Source: an uncultured Bacillota bacterium (GTDB taxonomy: Bacteria > Bacillota > Clostridia > Peptostreptococcales > Anaerovoracaceae). From it: 6,710 bases of DNA. Position numbers and translations under genes: made by a program. Each line of letters begins with the position of its first letter. Position 1 is the stretch's first letter. The DNA is taken from positions 1 through 6,710 of the forward strand of contig CABQMM010000068.1 in the NCBI GenBank assembly GCA_902465215.1, written 5' to 3'. Shown here in pieces: positions 6,493 to 6,710 of this stretch. The notes below the pieces were generated by a model that saw only the letters and a list, made by a program, of their open reading frames with translations, ran no database searches and was not told the DNA's origin.

Positions 6493-6710
6493 ATGAAAGG
6501 TAAAAAGGCACTGAAAGCCGTTTTCGCGGTGCTGATTTTAGCAGTCATCGGCATTGCCGCATATTTCGCATTAACGGCAGAAAGCGGCTGGGAAAAGTAT
6601 GCTCAGACAGATGAATATGTGCAGATCTGTGACTACAAGAGCATCATACAAACAGATACAGAAGAGGGCAAAGATAAAGACGAAATATGGATGGAAATCG
6701 TCGCATATTC
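6493..6710 (+). CDS. Membrane-anchored or secreted protein, N-terminal part only
   Basis: The ATG at 6493 follows GAAAGGAA (6479-6486) by 6 bases, and the frame is open to the right edge, giving 72 complete residues. The N terminus is typical of a signal anchor or signal peptide: MKGKKALK, then a hydrophobic stretch of about 20 residues (9-27, AVFAVLILAVIGIAAYFAL). No lipobox Cys is present. The exported part begins AESGWEKYAQTDEYVQICDYKSI and goes on to EIWMEIVAY. The YV-x-[IL]-x-DYK-x-[IL] pattern followed by a VWxxI-like segment recalls the start of secreted trigger-factor/SurA-like peptidyl-prolyl isomerases of clostridia. Too little is visible to assign it. If so, it could help fold the large surface protein. 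Gene existence is well supported; the function is speculative. Confidence 0.7.
   Translation, partial: MKGKKALKAVFAVLILAVIGIAAYFALTAESGWEKYAQTDEYVQICDYKSIIQTDTEEGKDKDEIWMEIVAY

Noticed and set aside
6083..6511. A 142-codon minus-strand frame across the HTH gene
   Set aside because: It crosses two well-supported plus-strand genes and their ribosome binding sites. The apparent hydrophobic and Phe-rich stretches come from the complement of purine-rich codons.

Overview
The window reads as one tightly packed plus-strand gene cluster from a Gram-positive anaerobe, most likely a member of the Clostridia. This rests on the AGGAGG-type ribosome binding sites, moderate base composition with mixed ATA/AGA and GC-rich codons, a GLUG-repeat surface protein with a C-terminal membrane anchor, and a small Firmicutes-type HTH protein. 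The taxonomic call is an inference; no rRNA or marker gene is present.

Layout: (1) bases 1-4424 hold the 3' part of a very large extracellular protein with no start in the window. It has an N-terminal beta-rich lead-in, about 16 GLUG-type beta-helix repeats, a partly helical middle, an Ig-like segment, a probable beta-propeller, an acidic low-complexity stalk, and one C-terminal transmembrane helix with a basic tail. (2) 4444-5661 encodes a full-length, divergent aspartokinase-family protein with C-terminal ACT domains. (3) 5688-6179 encodes a stand-alone double-ACT protein clearly related to the regulatory half of the preceding kinase. (4) 6200-6472 encodes a 90-residue helix-turn-helix protein. 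(5) 6493 to the right edge is the start of a membrane-anchored or secreted protein that is cut off by the window.

The four intergenic gaps are 19, 26, 20 and 20 bases, each carrying a ribosome binding site and no visible terminator or promoter. All five genes are therefore probably co-transcribed, with the promoter upstream of the window. There is no gene-free stretch longer than about 30 bases.

The most notable point is the pairing of a giant surface protein with an amino-acid-kinase/ACT module. In the kinase, several residues that define aspartate kinase are replaced: the Arg of the GRGGSD motif, the Lys of the GAK motif and the Ser of the VSA motif. The general fold motifs KFGG, TGEQ, GFQG, GGSD and DIDGIYT remain. 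This suggests a kinase with altered substrate or a non-catalytic amino-acid sensor, working with the separate ACT protein, rather than an ordinary lysine/threonine biosynthetic enzyme. No other amino-acid biosynthesis gene is seen in the window. A joint function with the surface protein is a hypothesis based on operon structure only.
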